Assembly: GCA_946479335.1 (NCBI GenBank)
Contig: CAMLFP010000034.1
Location: forward strand, 1 to 25,178
Direction of reading: 5' to 3'
From: an uncultured Archangium sp.
GTDB taxonomy: Bacteria; Myxococcota; Myxococcia; Myxococcales; Myxococcaceae
DNA: 25,178 nucleotides
Shown here one piece after another: positions 1-8,033 of this stretch. Each line of letters begins with the position of its first letter. Positions within the stretch are counted from its first letter, which is position 1. The translations under genes and the position numbers were made by a program. The notes under the pieces are model-generated. The model had not been told where the DNA came from and did no database searches. It saw only the letters and a program-made list of their open reading frames with translations.

Positions 1-3000
1 GACGTCGCGCAGGTGCCGCAGTGCTGCGCGTCGTTCTGCAGGTTCACCTCGCAGCCATCGGCGGGGTTGCCGTTGCAGTCAGCGAAGCCCGGGTTGCACG
101 CCGCGATGCCGCACGCGCCGCCCACGCATGAAGGCGTCGCGTTGGGCACGTTGCACGCCAGCCCGCAACCGCCGCAACTGGTGACGGAGGTGTTGAGGTT
201 CGTCTCGCAGCCGGGCGCCGCGTTGCAGTCGCCCCAACCGCCGGTGCACGCGATGCCGCACAGGCCGGCGGAACAGGTGGCCGTTCCATTCGTCGCCGGG
301 CACGCGTTGCCACACGCGCCGCAGTTGGCGGTGCTGGAAGACAGCGTCACTTCGCAGCCGTTCGCCGCGTTGCCGTCGCAGTTGCCGAAGCCGGCGGTGC
401 ACACCACGTTGCAGCTCCCGTTGCTGCAGGTGGGCGCGCCGTTGGTGGAGTTGCACACGCTGTTGCACGCGCCGCAGTTGTCGGCGTCGTTGCGCACGTC
501 GACCTCGCAGCCGTTCGCAGGGTTGCCATCGCAGTCGGCCCAGCCTGCGGCGCAGGTGGTGATGCCGCAGCTCCCCGCGGCGCAGTACGGCGTGGAGACG
601 TGCGGCAGACTGCACACCACGTTGCACCCGCCGCAGTTGTTGACGTCGGAGGTGACGAGGCGCTCGCAGCCGTTGTTGGCGTTGTTGTCGCAGTCGGCGT
701 GCTCCGGGTCGCACGCGATGCCGCAGGTGCCGCCGCTGCACGCCGTGGAGCCGCCCGCGTTGCTGCACACGTGCCCGCAGGTGCCGCAGTTGGCGGTGTC
801 GCCGTTGGTATTCACCTCGCAGCCGTTGGCCGCGTTGCCGTCGCAGTCGCGCCAGCCCGCGTTGCAGCTCCCGATGCCGCAGCCGCCGCCGGTGCACACC
901 GCGGTCGCGTTCGGCAGGTCGCACACGTTGCCGCACGCGCCGCAGTTGTCGGCCGCGGAGTTGGTGTTGGTCTCGCAGCCGTTGGCGTAGCTGCCGTCGC
1001 AGTTGCGCCAGGTGCCGGTGCAGGTGTCGACCGCGCAGGTGCCGGAGTTGCACGCCGCCGTGCCGTGCGCCGCGGTGCACTGCACGCCGCAGCCGCCGCA
1101 GTTGTTCGCGTCGGTGAGGACGGACTTCTCGCAGCCGTCGGCCGCCAGGGTGTTGCAGTTGGCGAAGCCCGCGTTGCACGCGCCGAGGCCACACGCGCCG
1201 GAGGTGCAGGTGGGCGCGCCATTCGCCGCGGTGCAGACGTTGCCGCACGCGCCGCAGTTCTGAATCGCGCCGCGCGTGTCGATTTCACAGCCGTCGACGT
1301 AGCTGCCGTTGCAGTCGGCGTGGCCCGGGTCACAGCTCCCGACGACGCAGTTGGAGGCGCTGCACTGCGCGGTGCCGTACGCCGCGGTGCACACCCGCCC
1401 GCACTGGCCGCAGTTCTGCGCGTCGGTGGTGAGGTTGAAGCCCTCGTCGATTTGTCCATCGCAGTCGTTGTCGATGTTGTCGCAGGCCTCCACGCCGCCC
1501 AGCGTCGGCATGCACAGGTACTCGCAGCCGTCGGCCGCGGCGCCGTTCAAGTCGTAGTGGCCCGCGGTGCAGGTGTACGCGCAGCTCCCGTTGCTGCACG
1601 TGGAGGTGGCGTTCGCTGCGTTGCACGCGTTGCCGCACGCGCCGCAGTTCGCGAGGTCGCCCAGCAGGTTCACCTCGCAGCCATCGGAGACGGCGCCGTT
1701 GCAGTTCGCGTAGTTCGCGTTGCAGGTGCCGATGCCGCACGCGCCATTCACACACGCGGCGGCCGCATTCGGAATCGAACAGGCCGTGCCGCAGTCTCCG
1801 CAGTGCGTGGGGTCGCTGTCGAAGTTCGTCTCGCAGCCGTCGGCGTACTGCTGGTTGCAGTTGCCGCGCCCGGCCGCGCAGGTGTCGATGGCGCACACGC
1901 GCGCGACGCACGCGTAGGTGGCGACGGTGTTGCCGGGCACGTCGCACGTGAGGCCGCACTGGCCACAGTTGGTGGCGTCGGTGGCGAGGTCGAAGCCGTT
2001 GTCGACGACGCCGTCGCAGTCGTTGTCGAGGCCGTCGCATGCCTCCACGCCGCCGTTGGTGGGCTGGCAGGAGAACTCGCAGCCGTTGATGGGGTCACCG
2101 TCGCGGTTGGTCCACCCCGGGAGGCACGAGGCGATGCCGCACACGCCGCCGTTGCACGAGGGCACCGCGTTGATGGCCGGGCACACCACGCCGCACGCGC
2201 CGCAGTTCTGCACGTCGGCCAGCACGTTGATGCCGTTGTCGATGGCGCCGTCGCAGTCGTTGTCGCGGCCGTCGCAGCGCTCGGGCATCGCCGGGCCGGG
2301 CACGCAGGTCTGCGCCGCGCCGCCAAGACACGCGGCCACCGTGCGCAGACATTCACCGAGGCCGCACGTCAGCTGCCCGAGGCCTTCGTCAATCTGCCCG
2401 TCGCAGTCGTCGTCGAGGGCGTTGCAGGTCTCGTCGGCCGGCGTGACGGCGCTGCACGCAGTGAAGCCCTGCGGCGCGTAGCAGGTCTTGAGGCCGATGC
2501 AGGTGCCGCTGTTGTTCGACGCCTCGCACGGCACCGCGAGCCCGGTCGACGCAGCGATGCAGTCGCAGGTGCCCGACGAGGGCTGACACTGGTCCTGCAC
2601 CAGCGCGCCATCGACGGTGGTGGCCGGGCCACAGCGGAAGGTGTTGGGGCACTCCTTGTCGAAGCTGCAGTCGCGGCCACAGAAGGCCGTCTCACCCAAG
2701 ACGATGCACTTGTCGGCGGCCTGCGGGCAGTCGCTGTCTTGCGTGCACGTCTTGCAGAGGCCCGCGCGCTCCTGCACGCACGCGCGGCGCTCGCCTTCGA
2801 GCGTGGTGCAGATCTGCGACGAGCGGCAGCCCATCGTGCAGTTGCGCAGACAGATGCGCGGCCCGCCGTTCTCGGAGTCGCAGATGCTGGTCTCGCATTG
2901 CGCGTCGTTGTCGCAAGGCTGCCCTTCTTCGATGGGCACCTCGATGGGGCGCTGCCGCTGGCACTGACACGACGAGATACAGACGACGGCCATCAGCGCC

Positions 3001-3032
3001 GCCGCGAAGTGCTGCAAGGAGGGGAGACGCAT
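1..3032 (-). CDS. Giant cysteine-rich MopE-motif lipoprotein, C-terminus cut by window edge
   Basis: The minus-strand frame from ATG 3032 stays open for 1010 codons to the window edge, so the C-terminus is missing. The N-terminus is a signal peptide ending in the lipobox ISSC (Cys22), which predicts an exported lipoprotein. Residues about 23-200 form a Cys-rich head closely similar to that of the next gene upstream (EGQPC, CVQERAGLC, CTQDSDCPQ, CGRDC). Four MopE-type putative metal-binding motifs follow at about residues 203, 251, 331 and 516 (CNALDDDCDG, CDGRDNDCDG, CDGLDNDCDG, CDNIDNDCDG). At least 13 repeats of about 45-50 residues fill the rest, each with a CGxCG...GxCGI..C...C...GCEVN pattern. 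The motif class resembles Pfam Cu-binding_MopE, a family with putative Ca/Cu ligands. The biochemical role is unknown; a surface or matrix protein is inferred. No good Shine-Dalgarno precedes the ATG. The opposite strand carries long spurious frames. Confidence 0.88.
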   Translation of the reverse strand, partial: MRLPSLQHFAAALMAVVCISSCQCQRQRPIEVPIEEGQPCDNDAQCETSICDSENGGPRICLRNCTMGCRSSQICTTLEGERRACVQERAGLCKTCTQDSDCPQAADKCIVLGETAFCGRDCSFDKECPNTFRCGPATTVDGALVQDQCQPSSGTCDCIAASTGLAVPCEASNNSGTCIGLKTCYAPQGFTACSAVTPADETCNALDDDCDGQIDEGLGQLTCGLGECLRTVAACLGGAAQTCVPGPAMPERCDGRDNDCDGAIDNGINVLADVQNCGACGVVCPAINAVPSCNGGVCGIASCLPGWTNRDGDPINGCEFSCQPTNGGVEACDGLDNDCDGVVDNGFDLATDATNCGQCGLTCDVPGNTVATYACVARVCAIDTCAAGRGNCNQQYADGCETNFDSDPTHCGDCGTACSIPNAAAACVNGACGIGTCNANYANCNGAVSDGCEVNLLGDLANCGACGNACNAANATSTCSNGSCAYTCTAGHYDLNGAAADGCEYLCMPTLGGVEACDNIDNDCDGQIDEGFNLTTDAQNCGQCGRVCTAAYGTAQCSASNCVVGSCDPGHADCNGSYVDGCEIDTRGAIQNCGACGNVCTAANGAPTCTSGACGLGACNAGFANCNTLAADGCEKSVLTDANNCGGCGVQCTAAHGTAACNSGTCAVDTCTGTWRNCDGSYANGCETNTNSAADNCGACGNVCDLPNATAVCTGGGCGIGSCNAGWRDCDGNAANGCEVNTNGDTANCGTCGHVCSNAGGSTACSGGTCGIACDPEHADCDNNANNGCERLVTSDVNNCGGCNVVCSLPHVSTPYCAAGSCGITTCAAGWADCDGNPANGCEVDVRNDADNCGACNSVCNSTNGAPTCSNGSCNVVCTAGFGNCDGNAANGCEVTLSSSTANCGACGNACPATNGTATCSAGLCGIACTGGWGDCNAAPGCETNLNTSVTSCGGCGLACNVPNATPSCVGGACGIAACNPGFADCNGNPADGCEVNLQNDAQHCGTCAT

Positions 3033-3052
3033 GAAGACTGCCGCGAGTGTGA

Positions 3053-3074
3053 GGGGGGAAACGACGGGGTGAAA
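3053..3074 (-). promoter_or_regulatory. Shared upstream motif, copy 1
   Basis: On the minus strand this reads TTTCACCCC, a short spacer, then GTTTCCCCCC, about 20 nt before the ATG at 3032. A matching block precedes the paralogous gene at 7340. The rest of the two intergenic regions is not obviously similar, so the block may be a conserved regulatory or leader element, or a remnant of the gene duplication. Function is not known. Confidence 0.4.
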
Positions 3075-3120
3075 TTCAGCAGCGCGGTTCGTTGCGCGTC
3101 AATCTTCCGACACTGGAATT

Positions 3121-3154
3121 CGCCTGACGCAGGACATCATTCCTGCGTCAGGCG
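3121..3154 (-). terminator. Perfect 14-bp inverted repeat after the 1392-aa gene
   Basis: CGCCTGACGCAGGA (3121-3134), a 6-nt loop, and its exact reverse complement (3141-3154) lie 7 bp past the stop codon at 3162-3164. The stem is long and GC-rich, as expected for a transcript 3' end, but no clear U-tract follows on the minus strand (GAATTCC). It may terminate or attenuate transcription between the two paralogues, or protect an mRNA end. Confidence 0.65.
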
Positions 3155-3161
3155 AGCGCTT

Positions 3162-6100
3162 TCAGTTGATCCCACCCGCCGTACCGTTCGCACCGACGTT
3201 GCCGCCGCTGCCGCTCGAGCCACCGAAGCCCGCCGCGCCGGCGTTCAACGTGTTGCCGCCGCTGGCGCCTGAGAGCGTCGTGCCTGCGCGGAAGATGCCG
3301 TAGCTGTAGCCACCCGCGCCGCCACCGCCGTGCCCGCCACGACCGCCCGCGCCGCCTGAACCGCCCGTGCCACCACCGCCGACCTCGCCGGTGCAGGTCG
3401 TGCCACCTCCGGCGCCCGCGCCACCGGGACCGCCGCTGCCTCCCGAGCCGCCGCTGCCTCCGCTGCCCGCCGCGCCCGAGGTGATGATGCAGTTGCGCAC
3501 CACCGCGTTCGTGGAGTTGTTGAGGAAGACGCCGAAGGAGGAGCCGCCGCCCGCGCCCGCCGTGGCGGCGCCGCCTGCGCACCCGCCGCTCCCGCCGCCG
3601 CCGCCGCCGTTGCCCGGGCCGTCGTTGCAGAGGGTGCAGCTCTGCGCGCCACCGCCGCCGCCGCCACCGCCGCCGTTCCCCGGAGCGCCGTTGCTGCCGT
3701 TCGCGCCCGCGTTGGGCACCAGGAAGCCGCCGATGAGCGTGTAGCCGCTGCCGCCCGCGCCGTTGGTGCCTGTCGCGCCGGCGGGGCCGTTGGAGCCGGT
3801 GCCGCCCCAGCCGCCGGGGTCACCCCAGCCGCCGCCGATGCCGCCGCTGACGCCGCTGACGCCCGTGCCGCCGGGCGAGCCGTTGTTCTTGCCGTAACGG
3901 CCTCCCTGGCCGCCGGTGCCGCCGCTAAGACCACCGCACGACGAGGTGCCACCGGGGCCGCCCAGCGCGCCATCGACGTTGGAGTCGCAGCTCGAGCCAT
4001 AGCCCCCGCTGCCGCCGGTGCCGCTGCCGCCGGTGGCGCCGTTGGAGCCCGGCCCGCCGACACCCGCCGAGCCGGCGCTGATGGTCGCCGCTTCGATGGT
4101 CAGCGCGGTGCAGCCCGAGCAGTACACGCCGTACACGCTGGTGCCGGGCGTGCCCGCCGCCGCGACGCCGCTCACGCCCTGCGCCTCGATGGTGAGGTTG
4201 GCGAGGGTGGTGGCGCTGGTGAGGCTGGAGCCCGCCACGGTGACGACGCGGCCCGACGACGCCGTGCCCCAGCTGACGCGGGTGATGTACGCCGCGCTGC
4301 GCGCCCAGTTGTTGGTGCGCGAGTACGCGCCGTAGACGTTGATGCCGTTGCGCAGCGAGAGCGCCTCCACGTACGTGCCGTCAGACACCAGCACGTTGGG
4401 CTTCGACGCGCTGGCGGCGTTGATGCCCGCCTGAATCGTCTTCTTCGGCGCTGCGCGTGTGCCGGGGTCGCTGTCGTTGCCGTTGGTGGCGACGAAGATG
4501 CTCTCCGACTCCACGCCGTCGATGCCGTCGCAGTTGTTGTCGAGGAACGCCGGGTCGGGCGCGTCGGTCGTGCCCGGGCTCGCCACGTTGCACAGGTACT
4601 CGCACCCGTTGGTGGCGTTGTTGTCGAGGTTGTAGAACTGCGCGTTGCAGGTGAAGCCGCAGACGCTGGAGCCGCACGAGCGCGTGGCGTTGGTCACGTT
4701 CGGGCACGCGAGGCCGCAGCCGCCGCAGTTGTTCACGTCGTTCGCGGAGTTCACCTCGCAGCCGTTGCTGGTGATGTTGTCGCAGTTCTTGAACGTGCCG
4801 TTGCACGCGCCGATGGCGCAGCTCCCGCTGGTGCAGGCGTTGGTGGCGTTGGCGAGGTTGCAGACGTTGCCGCACGTGCCGCAGTTGTTGGTGTCGGCCG
4901 ACGTGTGCACCTCGCACCCGTTGGAGAAGGTGTTGTCGCAGTTGGAGTAGCCCACCGTGCAGGCCGAGATGCCGCAGGTGCTCGACGAGCAGGTGTAGCC
5001 CGAGACGTTCGCCGCGCTGCACGCGAGGCCGCAGGCGCCGCAGTTGTTCACGCTGTTCCCGGTGTCGACCTCGCAGCCGTTGCCGTACTGCGTGTCACAG
5101 TCGCGCCACGTGCCGGTGCAGGCGGCGACGCCGCAGGTGCTGTTGTTGCACACCGCGCTGCCGTTGCTCACCGAGCACGCCGCGTTGCACGCGCTGCAGT
5201 TCGACGCGTTGTTGGTGGTGTTGATCTCACACCCGTCGGAGTACGCGCCGTTGCAGTTGGCGTAGCCGGGGTTGCAGCTCCCCACGCCGCAGCTGCCGTT
5301 GTTGCAGGCCGGGGTGCCGTTGCTGGCGGTGCACACCGTGCCGCAGCCGCCGCAGTGGCTGGTGCTGGTGTTGGTGTTCACCTCGCAGCCGTCGGCCGGG
5401 TTGTTGTTGCAGTTGGCGAAGCCGGCGTTGCAGTTGATGCCGCAGCTGCCGCTGCTGCACGTCGCGGTGCCGTTGGTGCCGCTGCAGGCCACCGCGCACG
5501 AGCCGCAGTGCGTGGGGTCGGCGTTCAAGTTCACCTCGCAGCCGTTGTTCAGCTGCGTGTCGCAGTCACCGAAGCCGGCGGAGCAGTTGATGCCGCACGC
5601 GCCGTTGTTGCAGGTGGCCGAGCCGTTGTTGCCGTTGCACACCGTGGCGCAGGTGCCGCAGTGCGTGGGGTCGGCGTTCAGGTTCACCTCGCAGCCGTCG
5701 CTGGGGTTGTTGTTGCAGTCGGCCCAGCCCGGGTCACAGCTGCCGATGCCGCAGTTGCCCGCCTGGCAGGTGCCCGACGCGTGCGCGGGCGTACAGGCCA
5801 CGCCGCAGCCGCCGCAGTTGGAGTTGTCGGTGTAGATGTTCTTCTCGCAGCCGTCGGCCGCGCTGCTGTTGCAGTCGGCGAAGCCCGGGCCGCACGAGAT
5901 GCCGCACACGCCGCCGCTGCACGCCGTCTGCCCGCCCGCCGCGTTGCACACGTGGCCGCAGACGCCGCAGTTGTCGGTGTCGTCGAAGATGTTCGTCTCG
6001 CAGCCGTTGGCCACCACGTTGTCGCAGTTCTTGAAGCCCTGGTTGCAGGTGCCGATGCCGCAGGTGCCGGAGTTGCACACCGGCGTGCCGTTGAGTGCCG

Positions 6101-7340
6101 TGCAGTGCGTGTTGCAGGTGCCGCAGTTGTTGATGTCGGTCTGCTTGTCGAAGTCTTCGTCGGGGGTGCCGTCGCAGTCGTCGTCGATGCCGTTGCACAC
6201 CTCGACGCCACCGTTCTGCTTCACGCAGAGGTACTCGCAGCCGTCGGAGGCGAGGCCGTTGATGTCGTAGTGCACGGCGTCGCAGGTGTACGCGCAGTTG
6301 CCGGCGCTGCAGGTCGACGTCGCGTTGGCCGCGGTGCACTGGTGGCCGCAGCTCTGGCAGTTGTTCACGTCGGTGCCGAGGTTCACCTCGCAGCCGTCGG
6401 TGACGGTGCCGTTGCAGTCGGCGAAGTTCGACACGCACTGCGCGATGGTGCACTGCCCGCCGAAGCACCCGGGGATGGCGTTGGCCAGCGTGCACACTGC
6501 GCCGCACGCGCCGCAGTTGTTCGGGTCGGTGGAGAGGAACGCCGGGTTGTCGATGACGGTGTCGCAGTCGTCGTCGATGCCGTTGCACGACTCCATGCCC
6601 GCCATGCCCGGGGTGCAGGTCTGCGTCTCGCCGCCGAGGCACGCGGGCTGGGTGCGCGCGCAGGCGCCGACACCGCAGGTGAGGTCGGCGAGGCCCTCGT
6701 CGGTCTGCCCGTCGCAGTCGTCGTCGACGCCGTTGCAGCTCTCGGTGGCGGGCGTGCGCGCGTTGCACGCGGAGTAGCCCTCGGGCGGCGTGCAGACCTT
6801 CACGCCCAGGCAGGTGCCGGCGTCGTTGGCCACGCTGCACGCCATCTGCTGCCCGGCGGAGGCCGCCACGCAGTCGCAGGTGCCCGACGTCGGCACGCAC
6901 TGCTTCGCGACGAGCTCGCCGGCGACGCTGGTGGCCGAGCCGCAGGTGTACGACGACGGGCACTCCTGCTGGGCGCAGTCGCGGCCGCACACCGAGGTCT
7001 CGCCGACGACGATGCAGCGGTCGGCGCGCTGCGGGCAGTCGCTGTCTTGCGTGCACGCCTTGCACAGGCCCGCGCGCTCCTGCACGCAGCCGAGGCGGCC
7101 TTCACTCAACGTGGTGCACAGCTCGTTCTCCTTGCAGCCGATGGTGCAGGAGCGCAGGCACTTCTTCTCTTCGCCGTTGACCGCGTCGCACAGGCCCGTC
7201 TCGCAGCGGTCGTCGCTCGTGCACGGCTGCCCTTCGGCAATCAGCGAGTCGATGGCGGTCTGGCGCTGGCAGTTACACGCCTCGAATGCAGCGCCCAACA
7301 GAAGCAGGGCCGCGAGGAAACGCACGGAGGGACGGGTCAT
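3162..7340 (-). CDS. Giant cysteine-rich MopE-motif lipoprotein with beta-helix and glycine-rich C-terminus (1392 aa)
   Basis: The protein starts at ATG 7340 (weak GGAAG 9 nt upstream) with a signal peptide and a lipobox-like FEAC at Cys22; Phe at -3 is unusual. Residues 23-200 are a Cys-rich head paralogous to the gene at 1-3032. MopE-type motifs occur at about 202 (CNGVDDDCDG), 252 (CNGIDDDCDT) and 381 (CNGIDDDCDG). Twelve roughly 48-residue units, each ending in GCE(V/Y/T/K/I), run to about residue 940. Near 950 the sequence changes to SIFVATNGNDSDPGT, typical of DUF1565/parallel beta-helix surface proteins. From about 1085 to the end it alternates beta-helix rungs (AVVRNCIITSG) with long Gly/Ser/Ala stretches (GGSGGSGGSGGPGG). 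Domain classes are recognised by pattern; the function is unknown. An exposed, disulfide-stabilised, adhesin- or matrix-like role is inferred. It is probably transcribed before the paralogue downstream. Confidence 0.92.
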   Translation of the reverse strand: MTRPSVRFLAALLLLGAAFEACNCQRQTAIDSLIAEGQPCTSDDRCETGLCDAVNGEEKKCLRSCTIGCKENELCTTLSEGRLGCVQERAGLCKACTQDSDCPQRADRCIVVGETSVCGRDCAQQECPSSYTCGSATSVAGELVAKQCVPTSGTCDCVAASAGQQMACSVANDAGTCLGVKVCTPPEGYSACNARTPATESCNGVDDDCDGQTDEGLADLTCGVGACARTQPACLGGETQTCTPGMAGMESCNGIDDDCDTVIDNPAFLSTDPNNCGACGAVCTLANAIPGCFGGQCTIAQCVSNFADCNGTVTDGCEVNLGTDVNNCQSCGHQCTAANATSTCSAGNCAYTCDAVHYDINGLASDGCEYLCVKQNGGVEVCNGIDDDCDGTPDEDFDKQTDINNCGTCNTHCTALNGTPVCNSGTCGIGTCNQGFKNCDNVVANGCETNIFDDTDNCGVCGHVCNAAGGQTACSGGVCGISCGPGFADCNSSAADGCEKNIYTDNSNCGGCGVACTPAHASGTCQAGNCGIGSCDPGWADCNNNPSDGCEVNLNADPTHCGTCATVCNGNNGSATCNNGACGINCSAGFGDCDTQLNNGCEVNLNADPTHCGSCAVACSGTNGTATCSSGSCGINCNAGFANCNNNPADGCEVNTNTSTSHCGGCGTVCTASNGTPACNNGSCGVGSCNPGYANCNGAYSDGCEINTTNNASNCSACNAACSVSNGSAVCNNSTCGVAACTGTWRDCDTQYGNGCEVDTGNSVNNCGACGLACSAANVSGYTCSSSTCGISACTVGYSNCDNTFSNGCEVHTSADTNNCGTCGNVCNLANATNACTSGSCAIGACNGTFKNCDNITSNGCEVNSANDVNNCGGCGLACPNVTNATRSCGSSVCGFTCNAQFYNLDNNATNGCEYLCNVASPGTTDAPDPAFLDNNCDGIDGVESESIFVATNGNDSDPGTRAAPKKTIQAGINAASASKPNVLVSDGTYVEALSLRNGINVYGAYSRTNNWARSAAYITRVSWGTASSGRVVTVAGSSLTSATTLANLTIEAQGVSGVAAAGTPGTSVYGVYCSGCTALTIEAATISAGSAGVGGPGSNGATGGSGTGGSGGYGSSCDSNVDGALGGPGGTSSCGGLSGGTGGQGGRYGKNNGSPGGTGVSGVSGGIGGGWGDPGGWGGTGSNGPAGATGTNGAGGSGYTLIGGFLVPNAGANGSNGAPGNGGGGGGGGGAQSCTLCNDGPGNGGGGGGSGGCAGGAATAGAGGGSSFGVFLNNSTNAVVRNCIITSGAAGSGGSGGSGGSGGPGGAGAGGGTTCTGEVGGGGTGGSGGAGGRGGHGGGGAGGYSYGIFRAGTTLSGASGGNTLNAGAAGFGGSSGSGGNVGANGTAGGIN
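5503..5697. repeat. Near-identical 42-bp DNA repeats inside the Cys-rich gene
   Basis: Bases 5503-5544 and 5656-5697 match at 41 of 42 positions, 153 bp apart. They encode the same segment (GCEVNLNADPTHCG) in two adjacent repeat units. Protein similarity between units is usually lower, so this pair suggests a recent unit duplication or gene conversion. Such pairs are potential sites of in-frame unit gain or loss by recombination. Confidence 0.7.
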
Positions 7341-7354
7341 GTGAGGGAGCTTCC

Positions 7355-7377
7355 GGGGGGAAAAGCGGGGGGTGAAA
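7355..7377 (-). promoter_or_regulatory. Shared upstream motif, copy 2
   Basis: On the minus strand this reads TTTCACCCCCC, then GCTTTTCCCCCC, 14 nt before the ATG at 7340. It matches the block at 3053-3074 before the paralogue. The C-runs could pair with G-rich ribosome-binding sequences, but that is speculation. Confidence 0.4.
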
Positions 7378-7427
7378 CGCGCCCCAGACCAGAGCAGCCA
7401 ACCCGACAGCCGTCAATTTGCGCAGCG

Positions 7428-7961
7428 TCAACGCCAGCTGACGCGCAGGGTACATCCAGGGGCTTCAAATTTTTCCACCCGCACCTCGCCGGTGCGGCCG
7501 ATGAGCGTGAGGCCTCCGTGGATGACGCCGGCCCAGTACTCGGGCAGCCCGTAGACGTCGCTGAGCACCACGCGGGCGGTGCGCGCGTCGAGCAGCTCGG
7601 TGCGCGCCTTCACGAAGTTGTTGGAGGTGCGGAAGGCGCGCTCCAGCCGCGGCAGCGAGCGCGCGGGCCCGACGACGCGCAGCAGCGAGGCGATGGCCGA
7701 CCCCATCAACGTCAGCCGCCAGCCCTGCATGAAGCGCTGGCCCAACGCGAAGAGCGCCTCCTCGCGCGGCAGCGTGGGGAAGGCGTACGACGCGAGGAAG
7801 AGGAGGTGCGGTGTCCACTCCTCGATGGCGATGGCCGCCGGGAGGTCGTCGACGTCGAGGCCCCGCGCCTTGAGCCGCGCGCGCAGCTCCGCGCTGCCGC
7901 CCAGCCCTCTCACCAGCGACTCCACCGACGATGCAAAGACGTAACGAACCGACGAGCCCAT
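7428..7961 (-). CDS. DUF2378 / TIGR02265 family protein (177 aa)
   Basis: The start ATG 7961 is fixed by a strong ribosome-binding site (GGAGGGG, 4 nt spacer). An in-frame ATG at 8012 lacks this support. The length (177 aa) and pattern fit the Myxococcus paralogous family TIGR02265/DUF2378. They include an N-terminal SSVESLVRGLG segment, ELRARLKARGLD, EEALFALGQRFMQGW, LPRLERAFRTSNNFVKAR, a YGLPEYWAGVIHGGL segment and a final TLRVSW strand. Members of this family are numerous in myxobacterial genomes and have no established biochemical role; no signal peptide or membrane segment is seen. It is divergent from the helicase gene (72 bp apart), and its stop is 87 bp upstream of the 1392-aa gene, so it could be co-transcribed with that gene. 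Confidence 0.88.
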   Translation of the reverse strand: MGSSVRYVFASSVESLVRGLGGSAELRARLKARGLDVDDLPAAIAIEEWTPHLLFLASYAFPTLPREEALFALGQRFMQGWRLTLMGSAIASLLRVVGPARSLPRLERAFRTSNNFVKARTELLDARTARVVLSDVYGLPEYWAGVIHGGLTLIGRTGEVRVEKFEAPGCTLRVSWR

Positions 7962-8033
7962 ACGACCCCTCCGCAGGTTCGGCGTAAACACCACCTCGGG
8001 CCGCGCCTCCATGTAAGAAACACCGCCGCTGCC
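7962..8033. promoter_or_regulatory. Divergent intergenic region, probable promoters
   Basis: These 72 bp separate the DUF2378 gene (minus) from the helicase (plus) and must hold any promoters for both. I see a GGTGTTT direct repeat on the minus strand but no convincing -35/-10 pair. Confidence 0.3.

Noticed and set aside
600..3272. Plus-strand 890-codon open frame opposite the first Cys-rich gene
   Set aside because: Val/Ala/Arg-rich low-complexity translation with no motif. The minus strand encodes the signal peptide, MopE motifs and repeat units.
1..7000. Regularly spaced short repeats, considered as a CRISPR-like array
   Set aside because: The periodicity is that of protein repeat codons (about 140-150 bp), the repeats are degenerate, and the reading frame is continuous.
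4905..8033. Long plus-strand frame running in from upstream of the helicase start
   Set aside because: It is open only because of antisense codon bias in the GC-rich repeats. Recognisable helicase protein begins just after GTG 8034.
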